From: Sphingomonas psychrotolerans
GTDB taxonomy: Bacteria; Pseudomonadota; Alphaproteobacteria; Sphingomonadales; Sphingomonadaceae
Assembly: GCF_002796605.1 (NCBI RefSeq)
Contig: NZ_CP024923.1
Location: 3,231,501-3,295,500, forward strand
Length of the DNA: 64,000 nucleotides
Direction of reading: 5' to 3'
Position numbers and translations under genes: made by a program. Below, piece by piece: positions 15,281-25,114 of the stretch. How positions within the stretch are numbered: the first letter of the stretch is position 1; every line of letters begins with the position of its first letter. A model generated the notes under the pieces. It was given only the letters and a program-made list of their open reading frames with translations, made no database searches and had not been told where the DNA came from.

Positions 15281-16617
15281 GCGACATGCTCTCGATCGGC
15301 CTGTCGAGCCTCAAGGCCTATCAGACCGCCCTCACCACGGTGTCGGAGAACATCGCGAGCGCCGGTACGGCCGGCTATTCGCGCCGGACCACCGACATCC
15401 GCGAAGTCGTCGCCCCTGCCGGGATCACCACCGGCACCGCGCAGGGCATGGGCGTGGTCGCCCGTGGGCTGACGCGCGCCGCCGACGTCTACAAGACCGC
15501 CGAAGTGCGCACCGCCACCGCCGATCTCGCCAGGACCGAGGCCGGGGCAACATGGCTCCAGCGAGTCGAGGAATCGCTGACCGGCAACAAGCTTGGCGAC
15601 CGGCTGACCGGCTTCTTCAATTCGGCCAAGGCCGTGGCGGCGGACCCCGCCTCGCTGGCGCCGCGCGCCGCGATGCTAGAGGCCGCATCGAGCATCGCCT
15701 CGTCCTTCGCCGCGACCGGCACTGCGCTCGACGGCGCGATGGAAGATCTCGACAAGAGCGCCGAAGCCGCGGCGACCCAGCTCAATTCGCTGGCCCGGTC
15801 GCTCGGTCGAGTCAATGCCGGGCTCGGGCGCCAGCAGGAAGGCACCAGCGGCCAGGCCGCCTTGCTCGACGAGCGCGACCGGCTGCTCGAACAGATGAGC
15901 GCGATCACCGACGTCTCGGTGACGACCGACACTTCCGGCCGCGCGATCGTCCGCGTCGGCGGAGTGGCGGGTCCGGTGCTGGTCCAGGGCGAGAATACCG
16001 GCGCGATCACCTATCAGCGCAGCGACGAAGGCCTCGTCGCCTATACGCTCCATTTCCAGGGCGAGGGCAGCCCGGTGTTCCCGAACGGCGGCGTGCTGGC
16101 CGGCTTCGCCGAGGGTGCCGAGCGGATCGCCGGCGCGCTCGACGAAGTGAATAAACTCGCGACCGCCTTCGCCGAGGGCATCAACACCGTCCAGGCGGCG
16201 GGCGAGGATCTCGACGGCACTGCCGGCGCGCCGATGTTCGCGGCCGGCGACCCCGCCTACAAACTCACGCTCATGCTCGACGACCCGCGCGGCATCGCCG
16301 CCGCGGCGCCCGGCAAGGGCATCCGCGACAACGGCAATCTCGCCGGCCTGGAGGCACTGCGCGGCAGCGGCCGCTTCGAGGACACGATCGCCAGCGTCAC
16401 CTCGGCCAACGCCGCCGCGCTCTCCGCGCGCCGGTCGGTGGCCGAGGCGCAGACTGCGATGCGAGATTCGGCGGTTTCGGAGCGCGCCGCGGCGACAGGC
16501 GTCAATGTCGATGAGGAGGCGGTCGACCTGATCCGCTTCCAGCAAGCCTATCAGGCGTCGAGCCGCGTGATCCAGATCGCGCGCGACACGCTCAATTCCA
16601 TCCTCGAGATCCGGTGA
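15277..16617 (+). CDS. flgK: Hook-filament junction protein FlgK
   Basis: First hook-filament junction protein, HAP1 (446 aa). The N-terminus carries ALTTVSENIASAGTAGYSRR. A long helical region follows (LLDERDRLLEQMSAITDVSV), and the C-terminus is GVNVDEEAVDLIRFQQAYQ ASSRVIQIARDT, the axial coiled-coil half. The central variable domain is short. It is likely chaperoned by FlgN (6211-6522). The ATG overlaps the flgJ stop. Confidence 0.93.
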   Translation: MSDMLSIGLSSLKAYQTALTTVSENIASAGTAGYSRRTTDIREVVAPAGITTGTAQGMGVVARGLTRAADVYKTAEVRTATADLARTEAGATWLQRVEESLTGNKLGDRLTGFFNSAKAVAADPASLAPRAAMLEAASSIASSFAATGTALDGAMEDLDKSAEAAATQLNSLARSLGRVNAGLGRQQEGTSGQAALLDERDRLLEQMSAITDVSVTTDTSGRAIVRVGGVAGPVLVQGENTGAITYQRSDEGLVAYTLHFQGEGSPVFPNGGVLAGFAEGAERIAGALDEVNKLATAFAEGINTVQAAGEDLDGTAGAPMFAAGDPAYKLTLMLDDPRGIAAAAPGKGIRDNGNLAGLEALRGSGRFEDTIASVTSANAAALSARRSVAEAQTAMRDSAVSERAAATGVNVDEEAVDLIRFQQAYQASSRVIQIARDTLNSILEIR

Positions 16618-16626
16618 GGCTGACCC

Positions 16627-17520
16627 ATGCGCGTCGCGACTTCGCAGCTCTATAATCGCCCCGCGTCGCTGATGACGCGGCTCACCGCCGAGGCGGACCG
16701 AACCCAGATCCAGATCGCGACCGGCAAGAAATTGCTCGCGCCTTCGGACGATGCCGGCGCCTATCTGCGGCTGCAGGGGATCAGCCGGCAGAGCGCCGAC
16801 GACGGCGCCTATGCCGCCAATATCGGCATGGCACAGGGGCTGCTCGCACAGACCGACACCACGCTCGAAAGCGTCGAGGCGCAAATCACCCGCGCGCTCG
16901 AGCTGGCCACCCAAGCGGCAAACGGCACGCTCTCGGACACCAATCGCGCGGCGATCGGCAAGGAACTCGAATCGATCCGCGACACGCTCTTCGGGCTGGC
17001 CAATACCAGGGACGTACGCGGCCAACCCTTGTTCGGCGGCGCGACAGGTGATGTCGCTTATGTCCGCAATGCCGACGGATCGATCACGTTCGCCGGCACC
17101 GGCGAGCCTTCGGCGATACCGATTGGCGAGAGCGTCAGCATCCAGGGAACCGTGACAGGAACCCGCGCCTTTGCGGCCGGAAGTAGCGACGTGTTTGCCG
17201 TCCTCGCCGATTTCGCGACAGCGCTGGGCGCTGGCGGCGACGTCAAGGCGGCAGCTAACACCGCGCTCGGCGGGATAAAGGGATCACTGGAGAGCGTGAC
17301 GCTGGCGCGGGCCTCGGCCGGCGCGCGCTCGGCGCGGCTCGAGCTCGACACCGACCGGCTGACCGCCGCCGGCGAAGCGCGCGAGGACGTGCGCTCGGCG
17401 CTCGAGGACACCGACGTGACGGTCGCTGTCACCGAGCTCCAGAAGACGCTGACGATCCTCCAGGCGACCCAGGCGAGCTTCACCAAGCTCTCCAGCCTGT
17501 CGCTGTTCGACTATCTCTGA
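16627..17520 (+). CDS. flgL: Hook-filament junction protein FlgL
   Basis: Second junction protein, HAP3 (297 aa), related to flagellin. The N-terminus (MRVATSQLYNRPASLMTRL, then TQIQIATGKKLLAPSDDAG) and the C-terminus (VTELQKTLTILQATQASFT, ending KLSSLSLFDYL) are standard. It closes the flgB-flgL run; a 102-base gap with a promoter candidate separates it from motA. Flagellin and filament-cap genes are not in the window. Confidence 0.93.
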   Translation: MRVATSQLYNRPASLMTRLTAEADRTQIQIATGKKLLAPSDDAGAYLRLQGISRQSADDGAYAANIGMAQGLLAQTDTTLESVEAQITRALELATQAANGTLSDTNRAAIGKELESIRDTLFGLANTRDVRGQPLFGGATGDVAYVRNADGSITFAGTGEPSAIPIGESVSIQGTVTGTRAFAAGSSDVFAVLADFATALGAGGDVKAAANTALGGIKGSLESVTLARASAGARSARLELDTDRLTAAGEAREDVRSALEDTDVTVAVTELQKTLTILQATQASFTKLSSLSLFDYL

Positions 17521-17550
17521 GGCGTCGCAGCCAAGCACACGATTTTCCGC

Positions 17551-17577
17551 TCAAACTTACGGCGAAGCGGTCGTTTA
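17551..17577 (+). promoter_or_regulatory. Candidate sigma-28 promoter of motA-motB
   Basis: TCAAACTT, an 11-base spacer and GTCGTTTA resemble TAAAGTTT-N11-GCCGATAA (five of eight positions matched in each half). It lies in the only sizeable gap of the plus-strand arm, 46 bases before the motA ATG. Stator genes are classic FliA targets. The match is partial. Confidence 0.4.
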
Positions 17578-17622
17578 CCAAAGCGAGTGGCCGAGTAGCG
17601 GCACAGGGGGAAGTTTAGTCGC

Positions 17623-18486
17623 ATGTTTGTGCTGATCGGCTTTGTCGTCTTGATTGCGATGGTGTTCGGCGGGTTCGTCATCACCGGCGGCGCGCTAGGG
17701 CCCGTGCTCCACGCCCTCCCCCATGAGATGCTGATCATAGGCGGCGCCGCGCTCGGCGCGCTGATCATCGGCAATTCGATGAAGGAATTAAAGGCGCTGG
17801 GCAGCGGTTTCATGAAAGTCGTCAAGGGTCCCAAATACAAGAAGCAGGACTATCTCGACACGATCTTCCTCGTCTCGAAGCTGATGAAGATGCTGCGAAC
17901 CGAAGGGCCGATCGCGCTCGAGCCGCATGTCGAGGATCCTGCATCGTCGGCGATATTCGTCGAATATCCGCGGCTGCTCGCGGATCACACGCTGATCAAC
18001 CTGATCACCGATACGCTGCGGCTGGTCGTGGTGTCCTCGGGCACGCTCGACGTCCACGCGGTCGAAGAGGTGATGGATAACGCCATCAAGACCCACCACC
18101 ACGAAGTGCAGAGCCCGCAGACCACCTTGCAGGGGCTGGCCGACGCGCTGCCGGCGCTGGGCATCGTCGCGGCGGTGCTCGGCGTGGTCAAGACGATGGG
18201 CTCGATCGACAAGCCGCCGAGCATCCTCGGCGGGATGATCGGCTCAGCGCTGGTCGGCACCTTTCTCGGCGTTCTGCTCGCCTACGGCATCGTCGGCCCG
18301 CTCGCGACCAGGCTCCAGCAAGTGATCGACGCCGACGCGGCGATCTATCACACCGTCAAGCAGATCATCATCGCCTCGCTCCACGGCCATCCGCAGCCCC
18401 TGGTGATCGAGGCGGCGCGTTCGGGCATCGCCCACGCCAACCAGCCCAATTTCGGCGAAGTATTCGACGGCCTGCGCGGACGCTGA
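17623..18486 (+). CDS. motA: Flagellar motor stator protein MotA
   Basis: Proton-channel subunit of the stator (287 aa, full length). Four hydrophobic segments are visible: two at the N-terminus (MFVLIGFVVLIAMVFGGFV and HEMLIIGGAALGALIIG) and two near the C-terminus (ALPALGIVAAVLGVVKTMG and ALVGTFLGVLLAYGIVGPLA). The cytoplasmic loop between them contains FVEYPRLLADHTLINLIT, the region that contacts FliG. An AGGGGG ribosome site stands upstream. motB follows after four bases. Confidence 0.95.
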   Translation: MFVLIGFVVLIAMVFGGFVITGGALGPVLHALPHEMLIIGGAALGALIIGNSMKELKALGSGFMKVVKGPKYKKQDYLDTIFLVSKLMKMLRTEGPIALEPHVEDPASSAIFVEYPRLLADHTLINLITDTLRLVVVSSGTLDVHAVEEVMDNAIKTHHHEVQSPQTTLQGLADALPALGIVAAVLGVVKTMGSIDKPPSILGGMIGSALVGTFLGVLLAYGIVGPLATRLQQVIDADAAIYHTVKQIIIASLHGHPQPLVIEAARSGIAHANQPNFGEVFDGLRGR

Positions 18487-18490
18487 CGTC

Positions 18491-19450
18491 ATGGCTGCAG
18501 CGCGCGCGCCCCACGGATCGAACCAGCCGCCGAAGATCATCGTCAAGAAGATCTACGTCGAAGGCCATGGCGGCCATCACGGCGGCGCGTGGAAGGTCGC
18601 TTATGCCGATTTCGTGACCGCGATGATGGCGTTCTTCCTGTTGCTGTGGCTGCTCGGCGCGACTACCGAGAAGCAGCGCAAGGCGCTTGCCGATTATTTC
18701 GCGCCGACGCTCGTCGAGCTCAGGCAGAACAGCGCCGGCTCGAACGGGCTGTTCGGCGGCGACGCGATCAACGCCAAGGACAATTATCCCGGCAAGGCCT
18801 CGCAGACCGGCACCAGGTCGCTGACCGTGCCCGTAGGCGGGGTCGGCGGCAAGGATGTCGGCACCGGCGAGAAGGGCACGCTCAAGGACCAGCGCGCGCT
18901 GACCGAGCAGGACCAGAAGAACTTCAACGACACCGCCAGAGCGATCCAGAACAAGATGCGCGCGCGGCCGCAACTGGCCAAGCTCGCCAAGCATATCCGC
19001 TTCGTCGCGACGCGTGACGGGATGCGGATCGACTTGCTCGACGACGCCAATTATTCGATGTTCGATCTCGGCACGACGGCGTTGGTGACCGATGCCAGCG
19101 CACTGATCGGCACGATCGCCGAGAGCATCGCGGGTATGGAGAACCCGATCATGATCCGCGGCCATACCGACAGCCTCGGCTATGGCGACCCGCGCAACAT
19201 GAACAACTGGATGCTCTCCAGCGGCCGCGCCGAGGCGACCCGCCGCCGGCTGTCGGGCGGCGGCGTGCCCGAGCTGCGCTTCGAACGGATCGAAGGCGTT
19301 GCCGATCGCGAGCCGCTGATCGTCGAAACCCCCACCGACCCGCGCAACCGCCGCGTCTCGATCACCCTGCTCTACCGGCGGATCATGGATCAGGGCAAAG
19401 GCGAGCGCTTCGGTCGCTCGATCCGCCAGCCAACACTCGCCGCACGCTGA
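18491..19450 (+). CDS. motB: Flagellar motor stator protein MotB
   Basis: Stator subunit anchoring the motor to peptidoglycan (319 aa). A basic cytoplasmic N-terminus leads to the single membrane helix with the proton-binding Asp40 in AWKVAYADFVTAMMAFFLL. A linker of about 130 residues with the plug region follows, then an OmpA-like peptidoglycan-binding domain (IMIRGHTDSLGYGDPRNMN, LSSGRAEATRRRL, DPRNRRVSITLLYR). It partners with motA immediately upstream and ends the flagellar locus. Confidence 0.95.
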   Translation: MAAARAPHGSNQPPKIIVKKIYVEGHGGHHGGAWKVAYADFVTAMMAFFLLLWLLGATTEKQRKALADYFAPTLVELRQNSAGSNGLFGGDAINAKDNYPGKASQTGTRSLTVPVGGVGGKDVGTGEKGTLKDQRALTEQDQKNFNDTARAIQNKMRARPQLAKLAKHIRFVATRDGMRIDLLDDANYSMFDLGTTALVTDASALIGTIAESIAGMENPIMIRGHTDSLGYGDPRNMNNWMLSSGRAEATRRRLSGGGVPELRFERIEGVADREPLIVETPTDPRNRRVSITLLYRRIMDQGKGERFGRSIRQPTLAAR

Positions 19451-19462
19451 CGTCGCGTTCGG

Positions 19463-22441
19463 TTAGAAGAACTGCTTGCGGAAGGTCAGCCGGACGACGC
19501 GCCCCAGCGGATCGATCAGGTTCGGGGCATAGGCCGACGGCACCTCGCCATTCTGATCGGTCACCCGCTGCTTCGCGTCGAACAGATTTTCGAGGCGGAG
19601 TTGGATGCGCGATCCGCGGAACCAAGGGTGCTTTAGCAGGAAATCCACATCCTGCCCGGGGTTGAACTCGGCGAGCAGGCCAATCCTTGCGAGACTGCCG
19701 AAGTCGAGCTGCGTCTGGCTACCGATCGCGCCGGTCATCCGCTGCGATCCGCTTTGCCAATTGGCGGTGGCCTGGAGCAGCCAGGCGTCACGCTTCACCG
19801 CGGCCAGTGCGTCGATCTGGTGCGCGGCCACGGCTTGGGCGCTCGATCCGTCGAGCCGATCGATCACGGGCAATCCCTGCCGGATGAGGATCTCGTCCTT
19901 GAGGATCCAGGTGTGGTTGAGCGTGAAGCGGACGATGTTGCCGCCGCCGCCAAAGCCCCCGCGGCCGCCACCGCCGAAGCCTCGCCCACCGCCACCACCG
20001 GGCCCGCCGCGGAAGCCGCCGGCGCCCGGCCCCTGCCCCTCTCGATCGCGGCTCCGATCCTGGCCCTGCTGCCCTTGGCCTTGGCCTTGGCCCTCACCTT
20101 GCGTCTGCCCGGGACGGCGCTGGTTGCTGCCGAACAGGCTCTGCTGCTGGCCCAGGCGGCGGAATTGCTCCTGCTGTGCAGTGAACTCCGGCGGCAGCGG
20201 CTGGCCGGTGCGCCGCGATTCGGCCATCGCCGCCTGGAAGGCGGTGCGGCGCTCTTGCAGCCGCTTGGCCTGGGGCGAGGAGATCGGGATGGTGAGATCG
20301 ATCCCCCAACGCAGCTGGGCGTTATCGCGCCGCTCCACATTGATCGCCCGATAGTCGACGCTGAGGAGCCTCCCGTCGGCGTCGCGGGTAAACCGGTCCG
20401 GGAAGGCCGCCTCGATCTCCGCGGTGGCGCCCGGAAAGCCGAGAGTCGGATTGCGGGAGCGCGAATCGCTGTAGCTGGCGTTGATGTTGAGATTGGTCTC
20501 GGTCAGCGGGCGGATGTTCACCCGAGCATTGAATACGTGGCGGCTTTCAGCCTGCAGCAGCGGATTACCCCCGGCGATCGACGTGATGTCAACGCTCTCG
20601 TTTCGGACGAAATCGAACACGCGCCGGTTCGGCGTCACCAATACCGGATCGCCAAGCTCGCTCGGGTCGGGTGCGTTACGGTCGTTCGCTACGCTGATAT
20701 TCGCGCGCACCTGTGGGACCGGCGACCAGCTCAGACCATATGTGGTGCTGGTCAACCGGCCGAAGTCGGACAACTGCTCGACCTCCAGATTGCCGGTGAT
20801 CGACAAGTCGCCGATCGCATCGAGCACGCCGGTCCGACGGCTGGTGAGCGGAAACGTAACGTTGCCACGAATACTGCCCGTGTCACGCCCGATGTCGCTC
20901 GACTGGAAGCGGTTCGCGATGGAGGATACGCTGTGCTGGTCTTCTGTCCGGCCTAGCACGCGCACGCTGGCGCGCACGTCGCCGGCAGGTAGCTTGAACA
21001 GCGCACCATATGTCGAGAAATCGACATTGGCGCGGTTCCGGTTCGATTTCGAGATCTGGTCGGGCCGCAGGATCGCCAGTGACGAAGCGATCGGCCCGAA
21101 CGGATTGAAGCCGGGATCGTCCGCATCGAGCAACGCCTGAGCCGCGGCGGACTCGATCCCCGTGGCGGTGACCGACTTGGTCTCACGGTATTGGTAGTCC
21201 GCCTGAAGCGACCAATTCCAGCTGGCGAGCCATGGCGAGCTGGTGCCGTTGACGCTCAGATTGCCGGTAATCGCCCGATTGTCGCTCGAGCGCGTTAGTG
21301 GCGCCAGATTATCGTAATAGCGATATAGCTGCACGTCATTCGCGAACGGCGAAAAGGGATTGCCCGCCGGCAGAAGCAGCGTCGCGCTGGGCAGGCCGAG
21401 CAGCGAATCGCTATGGTTCGAGGTGAAGCCCACGGTCGCGACAGCGCTGACCTTGTCCGAGATCGCCGGCGTGTAGGTGCCGGTGATTGCGAAATTCTTT
21501 TGTGGCGTGCCGCTGAGCGGCGCGGTGTTCTCGCCGAACTGCCGCGCGGCCCCCCCGCCGGAAAGCGTGCGATAGGGGGAGAGATCGCTGACGTTGCGCG
21601 TGCCGGCGGTTCCGGCGAATCCGGCAAGCGTCGGGGCAGAGCCGTCCGCGCCCGCCGGCACGCCCGCCTCGGTGATCGGACGCCCGGCAATCGCGCTCAG
21701 CGCAGGATCGATTTCGCCCCCGTCGAAACCGGTGACGTTGCCGCGGATGTCGAACAACGACGCGGTAGCGCGCGAAACCCCGCGTTCGCTCTCGAGCAGA
21801 CCCGAATTCTGACCATATTTGACGTCGAGCTCAAGCCGCTCGTTGCGACCGATCTTCTGGAGGTTGGCGTTGAACCCCTCGCCGGAATTGCCGCCAGCGG
21901 TGGGCATTGCCCCTTCGAATACCGTCGTGAGCGCCTGGAATCGGCGCCGCAGCACGAAATTGACGACCTTCTGATTGGCACCATAACCGAATTGAAGCGC
22001 GGCTTCCTCCGGCAGGATGTCCATCCGCTCGATCGCCTCGGTCGGCAGGTTGCGGATTTCGGCGAGACTAGAGCGCCGGCCGCTGAGCAGGATCACCGGC
22101 TGTTCGTCGCCCCGCCCCGAGCCGCTGCCGAGCTGCGCCGACAGCGCGTTCATCAATTCAGTGACGTTTGAAGCACCATATGCCCGAATCTCCGCCGGCC
22201 CGAGCTGGACCTCCGGCTTGACGTCGCCCGGCACCGCGCCGCGCAGGGTGCCCGTGACGACGATGTCCTCGGCGGGCGCCTCTTCGGGATCTTCCTGCGA
22301 CGCCGACTGGGCGGCCGCAGGGGCAGCTTGCGCCGAGGTCGGCACGGGTTGCGGCGCCGGCACCGCCTGGTCCTGCGCTTGTGCTGCCATCGGCAGCGCA
22401 CCGACCATCAGCGCACCGATCGCGCATCCCCACTTCACCAT
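19463..22441 (-). CDS. TonB-dependent outer-membrane receptor with Gly/Gln-rich insert
   Basis: Outer-membrane active transporter (992 aa). A signal peptide (MVKWGCAIGALMVGALPMAAQAQ) is followed by a Pro/Ala/Glu-rich linker and the TonB box EDIVVTG. The plug domain includes ILLSGRRSSLAEIRNLPTEA and MDILPEEAALQFGYGANQ. A long beta-barrel ends in the terminal Phe needed for barrel assembly. Residues about 775-834 form a low-complexity GQGQGQ, DRSRDR and GGGGRGFGGGG stretch (19940-20119), probably an extended extracellular loop. No adjacent enzyme or regulator hints at a substrate. The energiser tonB is at 45577-46245. Confidence 0.9.
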   Translation of the reverse strand: MVKWGCAIGALMVGALPMAAQAQDQAVPAPQPVPTSAQAAPAAAQSASQEDPEEAPAEDIVVTGTLRGAVPGDVKPEVQLGPAEIRAYGASNVTELMNALSAQLGSGSGRGDEQPVILLSGRRSSLAEIRNLPTEAIERMDILPEEAALQFGYGANQKVVNFVLRRRFQALTTVFEGAMPTAGGNSGEGFNANLQKIGRNERLELDVKYGQNSGLLESERGVSRATASLFDIRGNVTGFDGGEIDPALSAIAGRPITEAGVPAGADGSAPTLAGFAGTAGTRNVSDLSPYRTLSGGGAARQFGENTAPLSGTPQKNFAITGTYTPAISDKVSAVATVGFTSNHSDSLLGLPSATLLLPAGNPFSPFANDVQLYRYYDNLAPLTRSSDNRAITGNLSVNGTSSPWLASWNWSLQADYQYRETKSVTATGIESAAAQALLDADDPGFNPFGPIASSLAILRPDQISKSNRNRANVDFSTYGALFKLPAGDVRASVRVLGRTEDQHSVSSIANRFQSSDIGRDTGSIRGNVTFPLTSRRTGVLDAIGDLSITGNLEVEQLSDFGRLTSTTYGLSWSPVPQVRANISVANDRNAPDPSELGDPVLVTPNRRVFDFVRNESVDITSIAGGNPLLQAESRHVFNARVNIRPLTETNLNINASYSDSRSRNPTLGFPGATAEIEAAFPDRFTRDADGRLLSVDYRAINVERRDNAQLRWGIDLTIPISSPQAKRLQERRTAFQAAMAESRRTGQPLPPEFTAQQEQFRRLGQQQSLFGSNQRRPGQTQGEGQGQGQGQQGQDRSRDREGQGPGAGGFRGGPGGGGGRGFGGGGRGGFGGGGNIVRFTLNHTWILKDEILIRQGLPVIDRLDGSSAQAVAAHQIDALAAVKRDAWLLQATANWQSGSQRMTGAIGSQTQLDFGSLARIGLLAEFNPGQDVDFLLKHPWFRGSRIQLRLENLFDAKQRVTDQNGEVPSAYAPNLIDPLGRVVRLTFRKQFF

Positions 22442-22571
22442 TGCTCACTCCCGACACATGCAGGCACGACCCTGCACGGGCCGGCATTAACCGCTCGCTA
22501 CAAGCGACTTGTCGCAAAATTGTGCCAAGGCTGGAGAAAATCGGGGCCGCGCCGCGGCGCCCGGGGGTTTC

Positions 22572-22658
22572 TGGTGCGGTCGAGAAGACTCGAACTTCCA
22601 CGGCCTTTCGGCCACAACGACCTCAACGTTGCGCGTCTACCAGTTCCGCCACGACCGC
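22572..22658 (-). tRNA. tRNA-Leu(GAG)
   Basis: Complete 87-base cloverleaf on the minus strand. The acceptor stem GCGGTCG pairs with CGACCGC, followed by discriminator A and an encoded CCA (22572-22574). The anticodon stem CAACG/CGTTG holds loop TTGAGGT with anticodon GAG (22622-22624). The long variable arm with a GGCC-GAAA-GGCC hairpin is the leucine hallmark, and the T loop is TTCGAGT. It reads CUC and CUU codons. Confidence 0.96.
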
Positions 22659-22702
22659 ACGTGAAACTCGCCGGGGAGGTCCCGGCGTCTGGTAAGGCGC
22701 GG

Positions 22703-22731
22703 CCCCTAGCAAAGCGTTTGGAGGCATGCAA
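22703..22731 (-). promoter_or_regulatory. Candidate promoter of tRNA-Leu
   Basis: On the minus strand TTGCAT, a 17-base spacer and TAGGGG lie 45-73 bases upstream of the tRNA. The -35 is a fair match; the -10 is weak by the E. coli standard. Spacing and position suit a stable-RNA promoter. Confidence 0.35.
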
Positions 22732-22788
22732 GCCATCGCCGCACGCTTTCACTAATCCGCAGATACCCCTACAGGCGGCGGCCCCGCC

Positions 22789-24138
22789 ATGTTGCTCTCC
22801 CCCAACCTCTCCGCCGAGATGCGCCGTATCCTTGCCCTTGCCTGGCCAGTGGTGCTGACCAGCCTCAACTGGACGATCCTGCATGTGACCGACGTCGCGG
22901 TGGTCGGGCTGGTGAGCACGAGCGAGGCGGCGGCGCTGGGAGCAAGCCGATCGCTCACTTTCCCGGGCATCGTGGTCGGGCTGGGCTGGCTCACCGGGAT
23001 CCTCGTCTATGTCTCGCGCGCCGACGGCGCCGGCGAGCTGCGCGAGACCGGTCGGGTGCTGCACCAGGGCTTGCTGCTCGCGTTGGTGCTGGGGCTGGTC
23101 AGCGGCGGCGCGCTGTTCCTGTGGCCCGAGCCGATGCTGATCGGCCTCGGCGTCGCGCCCGACATCGCTCCCGCCGCGGCGCATGTCGTGCAGCTCATGG
23201 CGCTCGCTTATCCGTTCCAGTTGATCATGATCGCGGTGAGCTTCTTCCTCGAAGGCGTCAGCCGGCCACGCCGCGTCACCGTCGTCAATCTCGCGATCCT
23301 GCCGCTCAATGCGCTGCTCGCCTGGGTCTTCGCGACCGGACAGTTCGGCATGGCCGGGATGGGAGCGCCCGGCGCCGCATTGGCGACTGCGATCGCCTCG
23401 GCATTGGGGGCGGTCGGCATGGTGGGCGCAGCCTGGACCCTGCCGCGCGCCGCCTCGCGCGGTGTCCACGACCTTTCCGCGCTCGGCAGCCGGGAATCGT
23501 GGAGCGGGGCATGGCGGCTCGCGCGGTTCGGGCTCGTGCCGGCCATCGCCTCGGGGCTCGAGCTCATCGGCTTCGCGATCCTGATCGCGCTATCGACCCG
23601 GCTCGGGACGACCACCGCGCATGCTTTCCAGATCGTCTTCTCGATCCACAACGTCACGTTCGCGGTGGCACTGGGGCTCGGCTCCGCCGCCGGCGTGCGG
23701 GTCGGCAATGCGATGGGCGAAGGCGTGCCTGAACAAGCGGCGCGGCGAACCGCGATCGCGGCGATGCTGGCGGCTCTGGCCACCGGGCTGTTGTCGCTGC
23801 TGCTGATCGCGCTGGCGTTGCCCGTGGTCGCGATCTTCCCCGCGACCGGGCCAGTACATCATCTCGCTGCGGCGATGCTGGTTTTATGGGCGCCGTTCAT
23901 CCTGTTCGACGGGGTGCAGGTGGTGTTCGTCTATGCCCTGCGCTCGCTCGGCGATCAGGTGATCGCGGGCGTCAACGGCATCATCGCCTTCTTCGTGATC
24001 ACCGGCGGATTGGGCGTGCTGCTGGTGCATGGTGGCTATGGACCGAACGGGCTGGTGCTCGCCTCGGGATTGGGAATGATGACGGCCGCACTGCTGCACG
24101 GCCTGCGGCTCGGCTGGGTCAGCCGCCGATCTCGCTAG
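22789..24138 (+). CDS. MATE family efflux transporter
   Basis: Multidrug and toxin extrusion family cation antiporter (449 aa) in the inner membrane. About twelve hydrophobic segments are visible in two similar halves, beginning [19 protein letters not shown]. The family pattern appears as [20 protein letters not shown] in the first half and [19 protein letters not shown] in the second. The substrate cannot be inferred. It diverges from tRNA-Leu, and its last 20 bases overlap the convergent zinc-ribbon gene. Confidence 0.92.
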   Translation: MLLSPNLSAEMRRILALAWPVVLTSLNWTILHVTDVAVVGLVSTSEAAALGASRSLTFPGIVVGLGWLTGILVYVSRADGAGELRETGRVLHQGLLLALVLGLVSGGALFLWPEPMLIGLGVAPDIAPAAAHVVQLMALAYPFQLIMIAVSFFLEGVSRPRRVTVVNLAILPLNALLAWVFATGQFGMAGMGAPGAALATAIASALGAVGMVGAAWTLPRAASRGVHDLSALGSRESWSGAWRLARFGLVPAIASGLELIGFAILIALSTRLGTTTAHAFQIVFSIHNVTFAVALGLGSAAGVRVGNAMGEGVPEQAARRTAIAAMLAALATGLLSLLLIALALPVVAIFPATGPVHHLAAAMLVLWAPFILFDGVQVVFVYALRSLGDQVIAGVNGIIAFFVITGGLGVLLVHGGYGPNGLVLASGLGMMTAALLHGLRLGWVSRRSR

Positions 24139-24940
24139 CGAAGCTGAGTTCTACGACCTTGGCGTTGGGCGGCACGTCGAGCTTGGCCCCGGTGAAGTCG
24201 AGCGAAGCCTTGGCCCCCAGCGCGCGATTCTCGGGCGTGATCCGCCAGCTATAGACGAGCTGGTCGGCGCCATCGCGCAGCTCGACGCGAATATCGGGGA
24301 TGCGCTGTTGCTCGCCGGTGGGATTGATCACCTTGCCCGAGACGACAAACGCCTCGCTGCCATTGGGCATCGGCCGCAATTCGACGCTTTTGTCGGTGAA
24401 GCGCAAAGGCGTTTCGGCCTCGCCGCCGATGCCGAGGCCGAGCTGGGCGGCGATGCCCGGCGCGCCCGAATATAGGATGGCGCCAGCGCCGAGCAGCATC
24501 GAGACGCCGGCGATCACCGCGGCGGCGGTCCAGCGCTTCGCCGGATTGCGGCGCGGCTTGAACCGCGGCGGCGGCGCGAACGGGTCGTATTCGGGTGGCG
24601 TCTGGGCAAGCGGGTCTTCGTAGACGCGCGGTGCAGGCGGCTCGGCGCGGGGCTCGGGCCGCGCAGACCGCGCGGCGACCGGCACAGGCGCGGCTTCGGC
24701 TATTTGTGCGCGGACCGGACTAGCCTTCACGCTGACGGCAGACACCGGCGCGGGTGCCGCCGCCGGAGCAGGCGCGGGGCGGCTCTCGGCCGGCACCGAC
24801 CGCGTCGTGCGGTCGAGGAGGGCGGGCGCCTGATACCAACTGTGCTTGCAGCTGGCGCACCGCACCGTACGGCCCTCGGCTCCGATCGCACTATCGGGAA
24901 CGAGGTACCGGGTCCGGCACTGGCTGCATTCGAGGATCAT
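24119..24940 (-). CDS. Zinc-ribbon (MJ0042/DUF3426-type) membrane protein
   Basis: Protein of unknown function (273 aa). The N-terminus is an MJ0042-type zinc ribbon with Cys5, Cys8, Cys28 and Cys31 ([17 protein letters not shown]). A long Ala/Pro-rich linker follows, then a transmembrane helix ([19 protein letters not shown]), and a C-terminal beta-rich domain of the DUF3426 kind ([33 protein letters not shown]). It diverges from ftsE, which suggests a link to envelope or division functions, but no role is established by sequence. Its 3' end overlaps the MATE gene by 20 bases. Confidence 0.82.
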   Translation of the reverse strand: MILECSQCRTRYLVPDSAIGAEGRTVRCASCKHSWYQAPALLDRTTRSVPAESRPAPAPAAAPAPVSAVSVKASPVRAQIAEAAPVPVAARSARPEPRAEPPAPRVYEDPLAQTPPEYDPFAPPPRFKPRRNPAKRWTAAAVIAGVSMLLGAGAILYSGAPGIAAQLGLGIGGEAETPLRFTDKSVELRPMPNGSEAFVVSGKVINPTGEQQRIPDIRVELRDGADQLVYSWRITPENRALGAKASLDFTGAKLDVPPNAKVVELSFASEIGG

Positions 24941-25114
24941 CTAAGCGTCTCACCCGCCCGGCTGCCCACTGGCCAGGTGGCGCGATTCTAGCTGTAACGA
25001 ATCGGGCCTACAAGAGTCTCGCTTGCGTCATGCATGCCGCCATCGCTTGAGCCCGGGTCTCGCCTGTGCGATGCCGTCCGCCACCTGAAAGCAAGGAGCG
25101 GCCGGCGCCGGCGA

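Noticed and set aside
19940..20119. Tandem G-rich repeats considered as a CRISPR or satellite array
   Set aside because: The repeats are short, irregular and in frame within the receptor; there are no uniform spacers.
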